Assembly: GCF_003416895.1 (NCBI RefSeq)
Contig: NZ_QVIO01000001.1
Location: forward strand, 2,046,001-2,110,000
Source of the DNA: Duganella sp. BJB476
GTDB lineage: Bacteria > Pseudomonadota > Gammaproteobacteria > Burkholderiales > Burkholderiaceae_D
DNA: 64,000 nucleotides
Direction of reading: 5' to 3'
Position 1 is the first letter of the stretch, and every line of letters starts with the position of its first letter. A program made the translations under genes and the position numbers. The notes under the pieces are model-generated. The model was not told the DNA's origin, did no database searches, and saw only the letters and a program-made list of their open reading frames with translations. Shown here in pieces: positions 33,353 to 41,475 of this stretch.

Positions 33353-35611
33353 TTACTTGCTGGCGTCCACCGCGTAAGGCAGCACGCGCGAGGCCATGCG
33401 GGTGTCGGTTTTCAGGAAGCCCACTTCGTCGGCCAGGATGTGGACCGCTTCGTTCAGCAGCACGTCCTTGGCGGCCTTGGCGGCTTTTTCAGCATCCAGT
33501 TCCGCCGTCAGCGAGCGCTCGTCGCCCTGCAGGCCGTCGTCGGTGCGCAAGGCGCCCTTGACCGCCGCCACTTTCGGCGATGGCGCCGCCTTGCCGTTGG
33601 CCGGCTTGGCGGAGATCGCCTTGTTCAGCGCATCCTTCGGATCCGGCACCAGGACCGGATCGTCCGCGCCCAGCGTGGTCGACAGCAGACGCGCCTCACG
33701 CAGCTTGGCGCGCGCTTCCTGGGTATCGCGCTCCTTGCGGCGCACGGTCTCGTTCAGCGAGATCAGGTTGTCCTTGCGCTGCTTCTTGACCAGGGCGATG
33801 TCCTCGGCCAGGTACTGGAAGTCCTTGTCCTTGGCCACGCGCGCCTCATGCTTCTTGTCCAGCAGCGGCAGGATGTCCTTCAGGTCGCCGGTCGGGATGT
33901 ACGGCGCCGGCTTGATCGAGGTCCACGGCAAGGCATTGTCGTAGCTCGATTCGCCGAAGGTGTCCGAATCGCCCATGGTCGGCAGCTTGATGTCGGGCGT
34001 GACGCCGCGCAGCTGCGTGGTGCCGCCGTTGATGCGGAAGAACTGGGCGATGGTCATCTTCAACTCGCCGTAGTGCACCTTGTCGCTCTGGGCGAAGCGG
34101 TCCAGGCCGAAGATGGTTTGCACCGTCCCCTTGCCGAAGCTCGGCTCGCCGATGATGACGCCACGGCCGTAGTCCTGGATCGCGGCCGCGAAAATCTCGG
34201 AGGCCGAGGCCGAACCACGGTTGATCAGCACGCCCAGCGGACCGTCCCAGGCCATGCCGGGAACGGTGTCGCTTTCGACTTCGATCTTGTTGTCGGCGGT
34301 GCGTTGCTGCACCACCGGGCCCTTGTCGATGAACAGGCCGGTCAGCTGCACCGCCTCGGACAGCGAACCGCCGCCGTTGTTACGCAGGTCGATCAGCACG
34401 TTGTCGACTTTTTCCTTCTTCAGCTCGGCCAGCAGGCGGGCCACGTCGCGGGTGGCGCTCTTGTAGTCCTTGTCGCCCTTGCGGCTGGCTTCGAAGTCCT
34501 GGTAGAAGGTCGGCAGCGAGATCACGCCGATGCGGCGCTTGGCCGTGCCGTCCTTGACTTCCAGGATGGATTTCTTGGCCGACTGCTCTTCCATGCTGAT
34601 TTTCTTGCGCACCAGCGAGATGGTGGTGTGCTTGCCGTCGACGCCGGCGTCGACCGGCTGGATGTCGAGGCGCACGGTGGAGTCTTTCGGGCCGCGGATC
34701 AACGCGACCACGTCGTCGATGCGCCAGCCCAGCACTTCGGTCATCGGCGAGTTGTCGTCCTTGGCCACGCCGAGGATCTTGTCGCCGACCTTGATCTTGC
34801 CCGACAGTCCGGCCGGGCTGCCCGGCACGACTTCGCGCACCACCGTGTATTCGTCGCGGGTTTGCAGCACGCAGCCGATGCCTTCCAGCGACAGGCGCAT
34901 GGCGATGTCGAAGTTTTCCGACGCGCGCGGGCCCAGGTAGTTGGTGTGCGGCTCGATCGACATGGCGTAGGCGTTCATGAAGATCTGGAACACGTCTTCA
35001 TTGGTCAGCTTGCGCGAGCGGCTGACGTAGTTCTCGTAGCGCTTGTCGAGCGTGTCGCGGATGCCCTTGTCGTCCTTGCCGGCCAGCTTGAGGCGCAGCC
35101 AGTCGTTCTTGACGCGCTTGCGCCACAGTTCCTTCATTTCAGCGTCGCTCTTGACCCAGTCGGCCTTCTCGCGGTCGTACTGATAGCTCTCGTCGAGGGA
35201 GAAGTCGGGCTTGGTCTTGAGCAGTTCGCGGGCGTAGGCGATGCGCTCGTTGAAGCGCTGCTGGTACTGGTTGTAGATGGCGAACGGCACGCTGAGGTTC
35301 TCGCCGGTGATGGCGTCGTCCAGGCGGGTGCGGACGATGGCGTACTGGTCGAGGTCGGCCTGGGTGAAGAACAGTTTTTCCGAATCCAGCGATTTGAAAT
35401 AGCGGTCGAAGATCTTTTCCGACATCGCATCGTCTAACGGAGTGGATTTGTAATGCAGTTTGGTCAGTACCCGCGAGGCCCATACGGCCGCCTGGGCCTG
35501 GCCCGGCTGGGGTTTGAGTACGGTCTCCGCCGCCGCTTTTTCTGGCACGGCCGCGCCGGCCTGCACTGACAGCGCCGCCAACACGGCTACTAACAGTATT
35601 TGCTTCTTCAT
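33353..35611 (-). CDS. prc: Carboxy-terminal processing protease Prc/Tsp (S41A)
   Basis: A 752-residue periplasmic serine protease that degrades proteins from non-polar C-termini and trims lipoproteins and peptidoglycan enzymes in relatives. It has a signal peptide (MKKQILLVAVLAALSVQAGA), an N-terminal TSP helical domain and a PDZ domain (around GIGCVLQTRDEYTVV). The S41 catalytic core has Ser469 in SASASEIF and Lys494 in EPSFGKGTVQ, at the same 25-residue spacing as Escherichia coli Tsp. A C-terminal DUF3340-type helical region follows. I chose ATG 35611, which has GGAG 8 bases upstream and begins the signal peptide; a longer frame to 35830 lacks both. Confidence 0.94.
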   Translation of the reverse strand: MKKQILLVAVLAALSVQAGAAVPEKAAAETVLKPQPGQAQAAVWASRVLTKLHYKSTPLDDAMSEKIFDRYFKSLDSEKLFFTQADLDQYAIVRTRLDDAITGENLSVPFAIYNQYQQRFNERIAYARELLKTKPDFSLDESYQYDREKADWVKSDAEMKELWRKRVKNDWLRLKLAGKDDKGIRDTLDKRYENYVSRSRKLTNEDVFQIFMNAYAMSIEPHTNYLGPRASENFDIAMRLSLEGIGCVLQTRDEYTVVREVVPGSPAGLSGKIKVGDKILGVAKDDNSPMTEVLGWRIDDVVALIRGPKDSTVRLDIQPVDAGVDGKHTTISLVRKKISMEEQSAKKSILEVKDGTAKRRIGVISLPTFYQDFEASRKGDKDYKSATRDVARLLAELKKEKVDNVLIDLRNNGGGSLSEAVQLTGLFIDKGPVVQQRTADNKIEVESDTVPGMAWDGPLGVLINRGSASASEIFAAAIQDYGRGVIIGEPSFGKGTVQTIFGLDRFAQSDKVHYGELKMTIAQFFRINGGTTQLRGVTPDIKLPTMGDSDTFGESSYDNALPWTSIKPAPYIPTGDLKDILPLLDKKHEARVAKDKDFQYLAEDIALVKKQRKDNLISLNETVRRKERDTQEARAKLREARLLSTTLGADDPVLVPDPKDALNKAISAKPANGKAAPSPKVAAVKGALRTDDGLQGDERSLTAELDAEKAAKAAKDVLLNEAVHILADEVGFLKTDTRMASRVLPYAVDASK

Positions 35612-35781
35612 CGGCTTACTCCGAAACGTAGTGTTATCAATTAATCGTCGCGCGCAGTGCTCCTGCCTGCCGTTCCATTCTACAGGATAGGCTACCCTGC
35701 GGCGCTGGGAGTTTGCAGTGTCCCTGCCCAAGCTTAAGCAAGACTGAAATGAAACCAGCTTTACTTCTATTGTCATGATTG

Positions 35782-35809
35782 TTGCCGCATAGAAAATATG
35801 TGGTATCCT
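35782..35809 (+). promoter_or_regulatory. Possible promoter of the chemoreceptor gene
   Basis: TTGCCG at 35782-35787 and TATCCT at 35804-35809 are 16 bases apart and stand 40 bases before the receptor ATG. The match to sigma-70 is partial, and I found no convincing flagellar sigma-28 pattern here. The rest of 35612-35848 holds no gene that I can see. Confidence 0.3.
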
Positions 35810-35848
35810 AGTGGTCTTATAGCGCACCACCTTGACCTAAGAAAAACA

Positions 35849-37855
35849 ATGCAAACCTTTACTATGAATCCCCGCGACTGGGGTGTCGGTACCAAGATTA
35901 CCGTGTTCACTTTCGGCCTGATCGCCGTCATCCTGGCCATGCTGCTCAGCTTGATCAACATGAGCACCTCGGCCATGCTGACCGAACGCGCCAAGGCCAA
36001 TGTCGCCAACACGCTGGGCGGCATCAGCAACACGATCGACGTGTTCAACACCGCCATGACCAACGAGGCATCGAGCTTCGCCCGCCTGTTCGCGGCCGGC
36101 TTCGGCGACGGCAAGTTTACGCTCGACAGCGCCACCACCGTCGACATCGGCGGCAAGGCCACGCCCTCGCTCAAGCACGACGGCAAGACGCTGAACCTGG
36201 ACTTCGCCATCCCCGACAAGTTCACCGCCGACACCGGCGTGGTCGCCACCATCTTTGCCGCCAGCGGCGACGAGTTCGTGCGCGTGAGCACCTCGCTGAA
36301 GAAGGAAAACGGCGAACGCGCGGTCGGCACCCAGCTCGACCATGGCCACCCGAGCTACGCGCCGCTGCGCGCCGGGGCCAACTACATCGGCCTGGCCACG
36401 CTGTTCGGCAAGCAGTACATCACGCAATACGACCCGATCAAGGACGCCAGCGGCCAGGTTATCGGCGTGCTGTTCATCGGCCTGGACATCTCGAAGAACA
36501 TGGCCATGCTGAAGGAAAAAATCAAGGCCATCAAGATCGGCGACACCGGCTACATCTACGTTGTCAACGCCGCACCGGGCAAGACGCTGGGCACGGCGCT
36601 GGTGCACCCCGCCAAGGAAGGCGAGAACCTGATCGACAGCGCCAGCAGCGACGGCCGCCCCTTCGTCAAGGACATGCTGGAGGCCAAGGAAGGTTCGATG
36701 CGCTACGACTGGGCCGACAGCGCCGGCGCCGCGCCGCGCGAGAAGATGGTCGAGTTCCATACCTTCAAGCCGTGGAACTGGCTGATCGTCGGCGGCACCT
36801 ACACCGAGGAGATCACCCGCGAGGCCGGCCAGCTGCGCAACCGCTACGCCGCGCTGGGCCTGGTGTCGCTGGCCTTGTTCGCCGCGATCCTGTTCCTGCT
36901 GGTGCGCGCCAACATCACCCGCCCGCTGGCCCGCGCCGAAGCGGCCGCGACCCGCATCGCGCAAGGCGACCTGGATGTGCAACTGGCCATCGACAACAAG
37001 GACGAGATCGGCCTGGTGCTGCGCGCGCTGAACGGCATCAGCAACAACCTGTCCGGCGTGGTCGGCCAGGTACGAGCGGGCGCCGAGCAGATCGCCACTG
37101 CGTCCAACGAGATCGCCGCCGGCAACCTGGATCTGTCGTCGCGCACCGAAGAACAGGCCTCCAGCCTGGAGGAAACCGCCGCCTCGATGGAGCAGCTGAG
37201 CAGCGCCGTCAAGCAGAACGCCGACAACGCCGCGCAGGCCAACCAGATGGCGCTGGCCGCCTCCGGCATCGCGGCCAAGGGTGGTGAAGTGGTGGCGCAG
37301 GTGGTCGATACGATGGGCTCGATCAACCAGTCCTCGCGCAAGATCGTCGACATCATCTCGGTCATTGACGGCATCGCTTTCCAGACCAATATCCTGGCGC
37401 TAAACGCGGCGGTGGAAGCGGCGCGCGCCGGCGAGCAAGGCCGCGGCTTCGCGGTGGTGGCGTCGGAAGTGCGCAACCTGGCGCAGCGCTCGGCCACGGC
37501 GGCCAAGGAAATCAAGGCGCTGATCGACGATTCGGTCAGCAAGGTCGACATCGGCAGCGCGCAGGTGGCGCAGGCCGGCACGACGATGCAGGAAGTGGTG
37601 GTCAGCGTGCGCCGCGTGACCGACATCATGGCCGAGATCAGCACCGCCAGCGACGAGCAGCGCGCCGGCATCGGCCAGGTGCACGAAGCGATCGCGCAGA
37701 TGGACCAGGTCACGCAACAGAACGCCGCGCTGGTCGAGGAAGCGGCCGCCGCCGCGCATGCGCTGCAAGACCAGGCCGCCGATCTGGAAAAGGTGGTGCG
37801 GATCTTCAAGCTGGGCGACCGCCACGGCGCACCGGTCCGGCTGGCGCTGAAGTAA
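35849..37855 (+). CDS. Methyl-accepting chemotaxis protein with Cache-type sensor
   Basis: A 668-residue chemoreceptor. Membrane segment one is about residues 14-36. A large periplasmic Cache3/Cache2-type ligand-binding domain runs to about residue 330 (with [16 protein letters not shown] and the GDTGYIYVV strand). Membrane segment two is near 332-352, followed by HAMP and a long cytoplasmic signalling hairpin. The tip is intact ([20 protein letters not shown], then [18 protein letters not shown]). No C-terminal CheR-tethering pentapeptide is seen. ATG 35849 is the chosen start; in-frame ATGs at 35798 and 35864 are alternatives. It is followed by a clear terminator and is probably monocistronic. 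Confidence 0.92.
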   Translation: MQTFTMNPRDWGVGTKITVFTFGLIAVILAMLLSLINMSTSAMLTERAKANVANTLGGISNTIDVFNTAMTNEASSFARLFAAGFGDGKFTLDSATTVDIGGKATPSLKHDGKTLNLDFAIPDKFTADTGVVATIFAASGDEFVRVSTSLKKENGERAVGTQLDHGHPSYAPLRAGANYIGLATLFGKQYITQYDPIKDASGQVIGVLFIGLDISKNMAMLKEKIKAIKIGDTGYIYVVNAAPGKTLGTALVHPAKEGENLIDSASSDGRPFVKDMLEAKEGSMRYDWADSAGAAPREKMVEFHTFKPWNWLIVGGTYTEEITREAGQLRNRYAALGLVSLALFAAILFLLVRANITRPLARAEAAATRIAQGDLDVQLAIDNKDEIGLVLRALNGISNNLSGVVGQVRAGAEQIATASNEIAAGNLDLSSRTEEQASSLEETAASMEQLSSAVKQNADNAAQANQMALAASGIAAKGGEVVAQVVDTMGSINQSSRKIVDIISVIDGIAFQTNILALNAAVEAARAGEQGRGFAVVASEVRNLAQRSATAAKEIKALIDDSVSKVDIGSAQVAQAGTTMQEVVVSVRRVTDIMAEISTASDEQRAGIGQVHEAIAQMDQVTQQNAALVEEAAAAAHALQDQAADLEKVVRIFKLGDRHGAPVRLALK

Positions 37856-37874
37856 TCCCAGCTCCGTCCCACAA

Positions 37875-37902
37875 CCGCCACCCTCGCAGGTGGCGGTTTT
37901 TT
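37875..37902 (+). terminator. Rho-independent terminator after the chemoreceptor
   Basis: CCGCCACC (37875-37882) pairs with GGTGGCGG (37889-37896) across a six-base loop, followed by six T residues. It lies 20 bases after the receptor stop and immediately before the -10 box of the copper operon. Confidence 0.92.
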
Positions 37903-37910
37903 ATTTGCCC

Positions 37911-37916
37911 TATAAT
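37911..37916 (+). promoter_or_regulatory. Consensus -10 box six bases before the DUF2946 ATG
   Basis: A perfect TATAAT at 37911-37916 is followed by six bases and then the A of the ATG at 37923. If used, transcription would start at or next to the initiation codon. No Shine-Dalgarno sequence is present. The -35 region would fall inside the preceding terminator and does not match TTGACA, so an activator may be needed. Confidence 0.5.
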
Positions 37917-37922
37917 TGCGCC

Positions 37923-38285
37923 ATGGGTAAATTTCTGAAGCACCGGCGCGGCCACAGCCTGATCGTATGCATTGCGATTTTGCTGAACCTGCTCGCCCCG
38001 GCGATCGGCCACGCGATGGCGACGCTGGCGCGCGATCCGCTGGTGCTGGAAATTTGCAGCGCCACACCGGCCAAGCCGGCGCCGGGCGACACGTCCTCGC
38101 ACGCGCTCAAGCACTGCGTGTTCTGCGCCCCCCATGCCGACACCTACGCGCCGCCGCCAGCGCCGGCCGGCCTGCTGACCGTGCTGCGCGGTCACGACGC
38201 CTACCCTGCGCTGCACTATCAATCCCCCACCCCGCTGTTCAACTGGTCGAGCGCGCAGCCGCGCGGACCGCCCGCCCTGTCCTGA
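37923..38285 (+). CDS. DUF2946-type small membrane/periplasmic protein of copper operon
   Basis: A 120-residue protein with an N-terminal membrane anchor or uncleaved signal (LIVCIAILLNLLAPAIGHAMA). It has Cys45, an HCVFC cluster near residue 65 and a following Pro-rich tail. This matches the DUF2946 family, which is often found beside copper-handling genes; the HCxxC cluster and His residues could bind metal. It precedes an SCO protein and a PCuAC chaperone on the same strand. Its ATG has no ribosome site and lies just after a TATAAT box, which suggests leaderless translation. Confidence 0.72.
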   Translation: MGKFLKHRRGHSLIVCIAILLNLLAPAIGHAMATLARDPLVLEICSATPAKPAPGDTSSHALKHCVFCAPHADTYAPPPAPAGLLTVLRGHDAYPALHYQSPTPLFNWSSAQPRGPPALS

Positions 38286-38364
38286 CGTCCCTGTAGACCG
38301 CATGCAGCCACGCCGCACCGGCGACGGCTGGCGTGCGCCTGTTCAACGACTCACAGGATTAACC

Positions 38365-38973
38365 ATGCAACGCCGTACCCTACTTACCGCGCTGGCTGCA
38401 TTGCCGCTGGCCGCGCATGCCGCGCCGCCGGCCTACACCGGCATCGACATCACCGGCAGCAGCATCGGCCCGGACTTCCGCCTGACCTACGGCGACGGCA
38501 AGCCCGCCTCGCTGCAGGATTACAAGGGCAAATACGTGCTGCTGTTCTTCGGCTTCACGCAATGCCCGGACGTCTGCCCGACCGCCTTGTCGCGCGCGGT
38601 CGAGATCAAAAAGCTGCTGGGCGCCGATGGCGACAAGATACAAGTCGTCTTCGTCACCATCGATCCCGAGCGCGACACCGCCGCGCTGCTGGCCGAATAC
38701 ATGCGCGCCTTCGATCCGGCCTTCGTCGGCCTGCGCGGCGACGTGGCGCAAACCGCCAAGGCGGCCAAGGACTTCAAGATCTTCTATCGCAAAGTCCCCA
38801 GCGGCAGCTCGTACACGATGGACCACACGGCCATCACCTATGTGTTCGACGCCGCCGGCAAGATCCGCCTAGCCTTCAAGCACGAACAAACCGCCCAGCA
38901 ATGCGCAGCCGATCTGCGCAAACTGATGCAACCTAAAAAAGAAACCAGCTTCCTGAAAGGACTCTTCCAATGA
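38365..38973 (+). CDS. SCO1/SenC family copper chaperone
   Basis: A 202-residue thioredoxin-fold protein with a signal peptide (LLTALAALPLAAHA). The copper-binding CPDVC motif is Cys67 and Cys71, and a conserved downstream His lies in the MDHTAITYVF segment. SCO proteins deliver copper to the CuA centre of cytochrome oxidase or keep its cysteines reduced. The AGGA ribosome site fixes the start at 38365; an upstream in-frame start at 38302 would disrupt the signal peptide. The PCuAC gene overlaps its stop (ATGA). Confidence 0.92.
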   Translation: MQRRTLLTALAALPLAAHAAPPAYTGIDITGSSIGPDFRLTYGDGKPASLQDYKGKYVLLFFGFTQCPDVCPTALSRAVEIKKLLGADGDKIQVVFVTIDPERDTAALLAEYMRAFDPAFVGLRGDVAQTAKAAKDFKIFYRKVPSGSSYTMDHTAITYVFDAAGKIRLAFKHEQTAQQCAADLRKLMQPKKETSFLKGLFQ

Positions 38974-39404
38974 AACGCATGATCTACCTGATGCTCCTCG
39001 CCGCCCTGCCCGCCTTCGCGCAAGTCACCGTCAGCGAGGCCTGGGTGCGCGGCACCGTGGCCTCGCAAAAAGCCACCGGCGCCTTCATGACGCTGACCTC
39101 GGCGAAAGACAGCCGCCTGGTCGGCGCCAGCTCACCGGCGGCCGGCGTGGTCGAAGTACACGAAATGAAAATGGTGAACGACATGATGAGCATGCGCCAG
39201 GTCGATGGCCTGGCGCTGCCTTCCGGCCAAGTTGTGCAGCTGGCTCCCGGCGGCTATCACCTGATGCTGATGCAGCTGAAGCAGCCGCTGACCGACGGCG
39301 CAAAGATCCCGCTGACGCTGGAGTTTGAGGACGCGAACAAAGTCCGCAGCAAGGTGGCGATCGACGCGGTCGTGAAGCCTTTGAACAGCGCGCACCAGCA
39401 CTAG
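38970..39404 (+). CDS. Periplasmic copper chaperone PCu(A)C
   Basis: A 144-residue secreted protein with a signal peptide (MIYLMLLAALPAFAQ) and the complete PCuAC copper-binding pattern. His64, then ten residues to Met75, then 21 residues to His97, and Met99 give exactly H-x10-M-x21-HxM. It binds Cu(I) and passes it to SCO or directly to oxidase subunits. It is translationally coupled to the SCO gene, so the two form a copper-delivery pair for respiratory oxidase assembly. Confidence 0.92.
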   Translation: MKRMIYLMLLAALPAFAQVTVSEAWVRGTVASQKATGAFMTLTSAKDSRLVGASSPAAGVVEVHEMKMVNDMMSMRQVDGLALPSGQVVQLAPGGYHLMLMQLKQPLTDGAKIPLTLEFEDANKVRSKVAIDAVVKPLNSAHQH

Positions 39405-39420
39405 GCGCGGACGGTGGCCG

Positions 39421-39972
39421 TCAGATCGATTTCAGCAGCGGCCACCAGTAAGGCACCGACCACCACAGCAAGCCTGCGATCAGCAGGTAGGGCCAGGAGC
39501 GCAGCGAGATTTTCCAGTCGACCGTCGACGGCCAGCAGGCCAGGAACTGCGGCGCCACGGCAAACGCCAGCGCCAGGTCTATCCACTGGAAATGCAGTCC
39601 GGCCCGGGTGCGCCACCACGCCACCACGAACGGCAGCACCACCACCACAAACGGCGCCAGCGCGGACGGCGCCGCGTTGTACCAGCGCACCCGCGTCAAG
39701 CGCACCGATCCCAGCTCCCAGCCCTGCCCGACCCGCCGCGGAATGACGGTGAAGGCGGCCGGCCGCGCATAGGTCACCAGGCCGGCGACGAAATGGGCCA
39801 GCTCATGGCAGATGGTGCCGGCGACCGTAAAAAGGAAAAAGAAGGGATGCCGCGCCGATAAAGCGCGGATCAGCAGCGCCAGCACTAGCGACGGCGCCAG
39901 GTACAACAGAATGTCGCGGTGATGGCATAACCACGCCGGCGCGAGCGTACTACATTCAAACAGGCTGCTCAT
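39421..39972 (-). CDS. Integral membrane protein with HELAH motif (M50-like)
   Basis: A 183-residue membrane protein with about five hydrophobic segments. An HExxH motif (His56, Glu57, His60 in TICHELAHFVAGL) lies within a membrane helix, as in M50 site-2-type metallopeptidases. A second metal-ligand motif such as NxxPxxxxD is not evident, so it may be a reduced, peptidase-like protein. I chose ATG 39972; an upstream in-frame start at 40017 adds a polar, Cys-containing stretch. It is convergent with the copper operon and divergent from the MFS gene. No partner or substrate can be named. Confidence 0.65.
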   Translation of the reverse strand: MSSLFECSTLAPAWLCHHRDILLYLAPSLVLALLIRALSARHPFFFLFTVAGTICHELAHFVAGLVTYARPAAFTVIPRRVGQGWELGSVRLTRVRWYNAAPSALAPFVVVVLPFVVAWWRTRAGLHFQWIDLALAFAVAPQFLACWPSTVDWKISLRSWPYLLIAGLLWWSVPYWWPLLKSI

Positions 39973-40028
39973 GGCCGCATCGTCGCACGGCGACGGGACG
40001 GCGTCAATTGCACACAATACAGTTGTAC

Positions 40029-40041
40029 GATGTCTGACATC
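40029..40041. promoter_or_regulatory. Possible operator upstream of the MFS gene
   Basis: GATGTCTGACATC is a palindrome with six-base arms and a one-base centre, 43 bases before the transporter ATG. Its size and odd centre resemble GntR/FadR-type operators, which often control hexuronate or hexarate transporters. No regulator of that kind is encoded in the window. Confidence 0.35.
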
Positions 40042-40083
40042 TAAGTTATGATCGTTTAAAAACCACCATGATAAGGAGACCGC

Positions 40084-41475
40084 ATGACACCGCAGCCTGA
40101 CAAAGCGAGCCGGGTACGCTGGCTGATACTCGCCATCCTGTTCGCCGTCACCACCATCAACTACGCCGACCGCGCCACCATCGCCATCGCAGGGCCGGAA
40201 CTCAAGAAGCTGCTGGGCCTGTCGCCGGTACAGATGGGCTTTGTGTTTTCAGCCTTCGCCTGGTCCTACGTGCTGGCGCAACTGCCGGGAGGCTGGCTGC
40301 TGGACCGTTTCGGTTCCAAGCGCACCTATTTTTTCAGCATCTTCCTGTGGTCCAGTTTCACGATGTTGATGGGCACCGTCGGCTTCCTCACCGGCGCCGC
40401 AGCGGTCACGACGCTGTTCTGCCTGCGTCTGCTGATCGGCGCCGCCGAAGCGCCCTCCTTCCCCGGCAACAGCCGGCTGGCCTCGGCCTGGTTCCCCACG
40501 GCCGAACGCGGCACGGCGGCGGCCATCTTCAACTCGGCCCAGTACTTCGCCACGGTGCTGTTCGCGCCGCTGATGGGCTGGCTGGTCCACAGCTTCGGCT
40601 GGGAAAGCGTGTTTTACGTGATGGGCGGGCTGGGCATCGTGATGGCCTTCATCTGGCGCAAGACGGTCTATGGCCCGAAGGACCACCCCGGCATCAATGC
40701 GGCCGAACTGGCCTACATCGAAGCGGGCGGCGCGTTGGTGGATTTGGAAAGCAAGGACAAGGTCGCCGCCACCACTAAACTCGACACCTGGTCGTGCATC
40801 CGCCAGTTGCTGGGCAACCGCATGCTGCTGGGCGTCTACATCGGCCAGTACTGCATCAACACGCTGACCTACTTCTTCCTGACCTGGTTCCCGGTCTACC
40901 TGGTCAGCGAGCGCCACATGACGATCCTGAAGGCCGGCTTCGTGGCCGCGCTGCCGGCGGTGGCGGGCTTCCTCGGCGGCGTGCTTGGCGGCGTCATCTC
41001 CGACCGCATGATCAGGTCCGGCAAGTCGCTGTCGATGGCGCGCAAGACGCCCATCGTCGGCGGCATGCTGCTGGCGATGTCGATGATCGTCTGTAACTAC
41101 GTCAACGCCGACTGGCTGGTGGTGCTGGTGATGTCGCTGGCCTTCTTCGGCAAGGGCATCGGCGCGCTGGGCTGGGCCGTGGTGGCCGACACCTCGCCCA
41201 AGGAAGCGGGCGGCATGAGCGGTGCGCTGTTCAACACCTTCGGCAACACGGCCGGTATCACCACGCCGATCGTGATCGGCTACATCCTGCAGGAGACCGG
41301 CTCTTTCGCCGGCGCGCTGGTGTTCGTCGGCGCCAACGCCGCCGTCACCGTGCTGTGCTATGTGCTGATGGTCGGCGAGATCAAGCGCTTCGAATTCAAG
41401 ACGCCGGTGCTGCGCCGCGTCGCCGACGCAGCACCGGCCACTGGCGCTACTGCGCCGTCAACGACCACCAGTTGA
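40084..41475 (+). CDS. MFS transporter of the anion:cation symporter type (hexarate/hexuronate-like)
   Basis: A 463-residue major facilitator with 12 hydrophobic segments. The sequence INYADRATIAIAGPELKKLL, followed by LDRFGSKR between helices 2 and 3, resembles the GudP/GarP/ExuT-like anion:cation symporters that import sugar acids such as glucarate, galactarate or galactonate. A strong ribosome site (AAGGAGA) precedes the ATG. No sugar-acid catabolic gene is adjacent, so the substrate is uncertain. Its last 29 bases overlap the 3' end of the convergent GH5 gene. Confidence 0.87.
   Translation: MTPQPDKASRVRWLILAILFAVTTINYADRATIAIAGPELKKLLGLSPVQMGFVFSAFAWSYVLAQLPGGWLLDRFGSKRTYFFSIFLWSSFTMLMGTVGFLTGAAAVTTLFCLRLLIGAAEAPSFPGNSRLASAWFPTAERGTAAAIFNSAQYFATVLFAPLMGWLVHSFGWESVFYVMGGLGIVMAFIWRKTVYGPKDHPGINAAELAYIEAGGALVDLESKDKVAATTKLDTWSCIRQLLGNRMLLGVYIGQYCINTLTYFFLTWFPVYLVSERHMTILKAGFVAALPAVAGFLGGVLGGVISDRMIRSGKSLSMARKTPIVGGMLLAMSMIVCNYVNADWLVVLVMSLAFFGKGIGALGWAVVADTSPKEAGGMSGALFNTFGNTAGITTPIVIGYILQETGSFAGALVFVGANAAVTVLCYVLMVGEIKRFEFKTPVLRRVADAAPATGATAPSTTTS

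Noticed and set aside
35759..35790. Possible flagellar sigma-28 promoter before the chemoreceptor
   Set aside because: GCCGCATA resembles the -10 element, but the upstream half does not match and the spacing is wrong.
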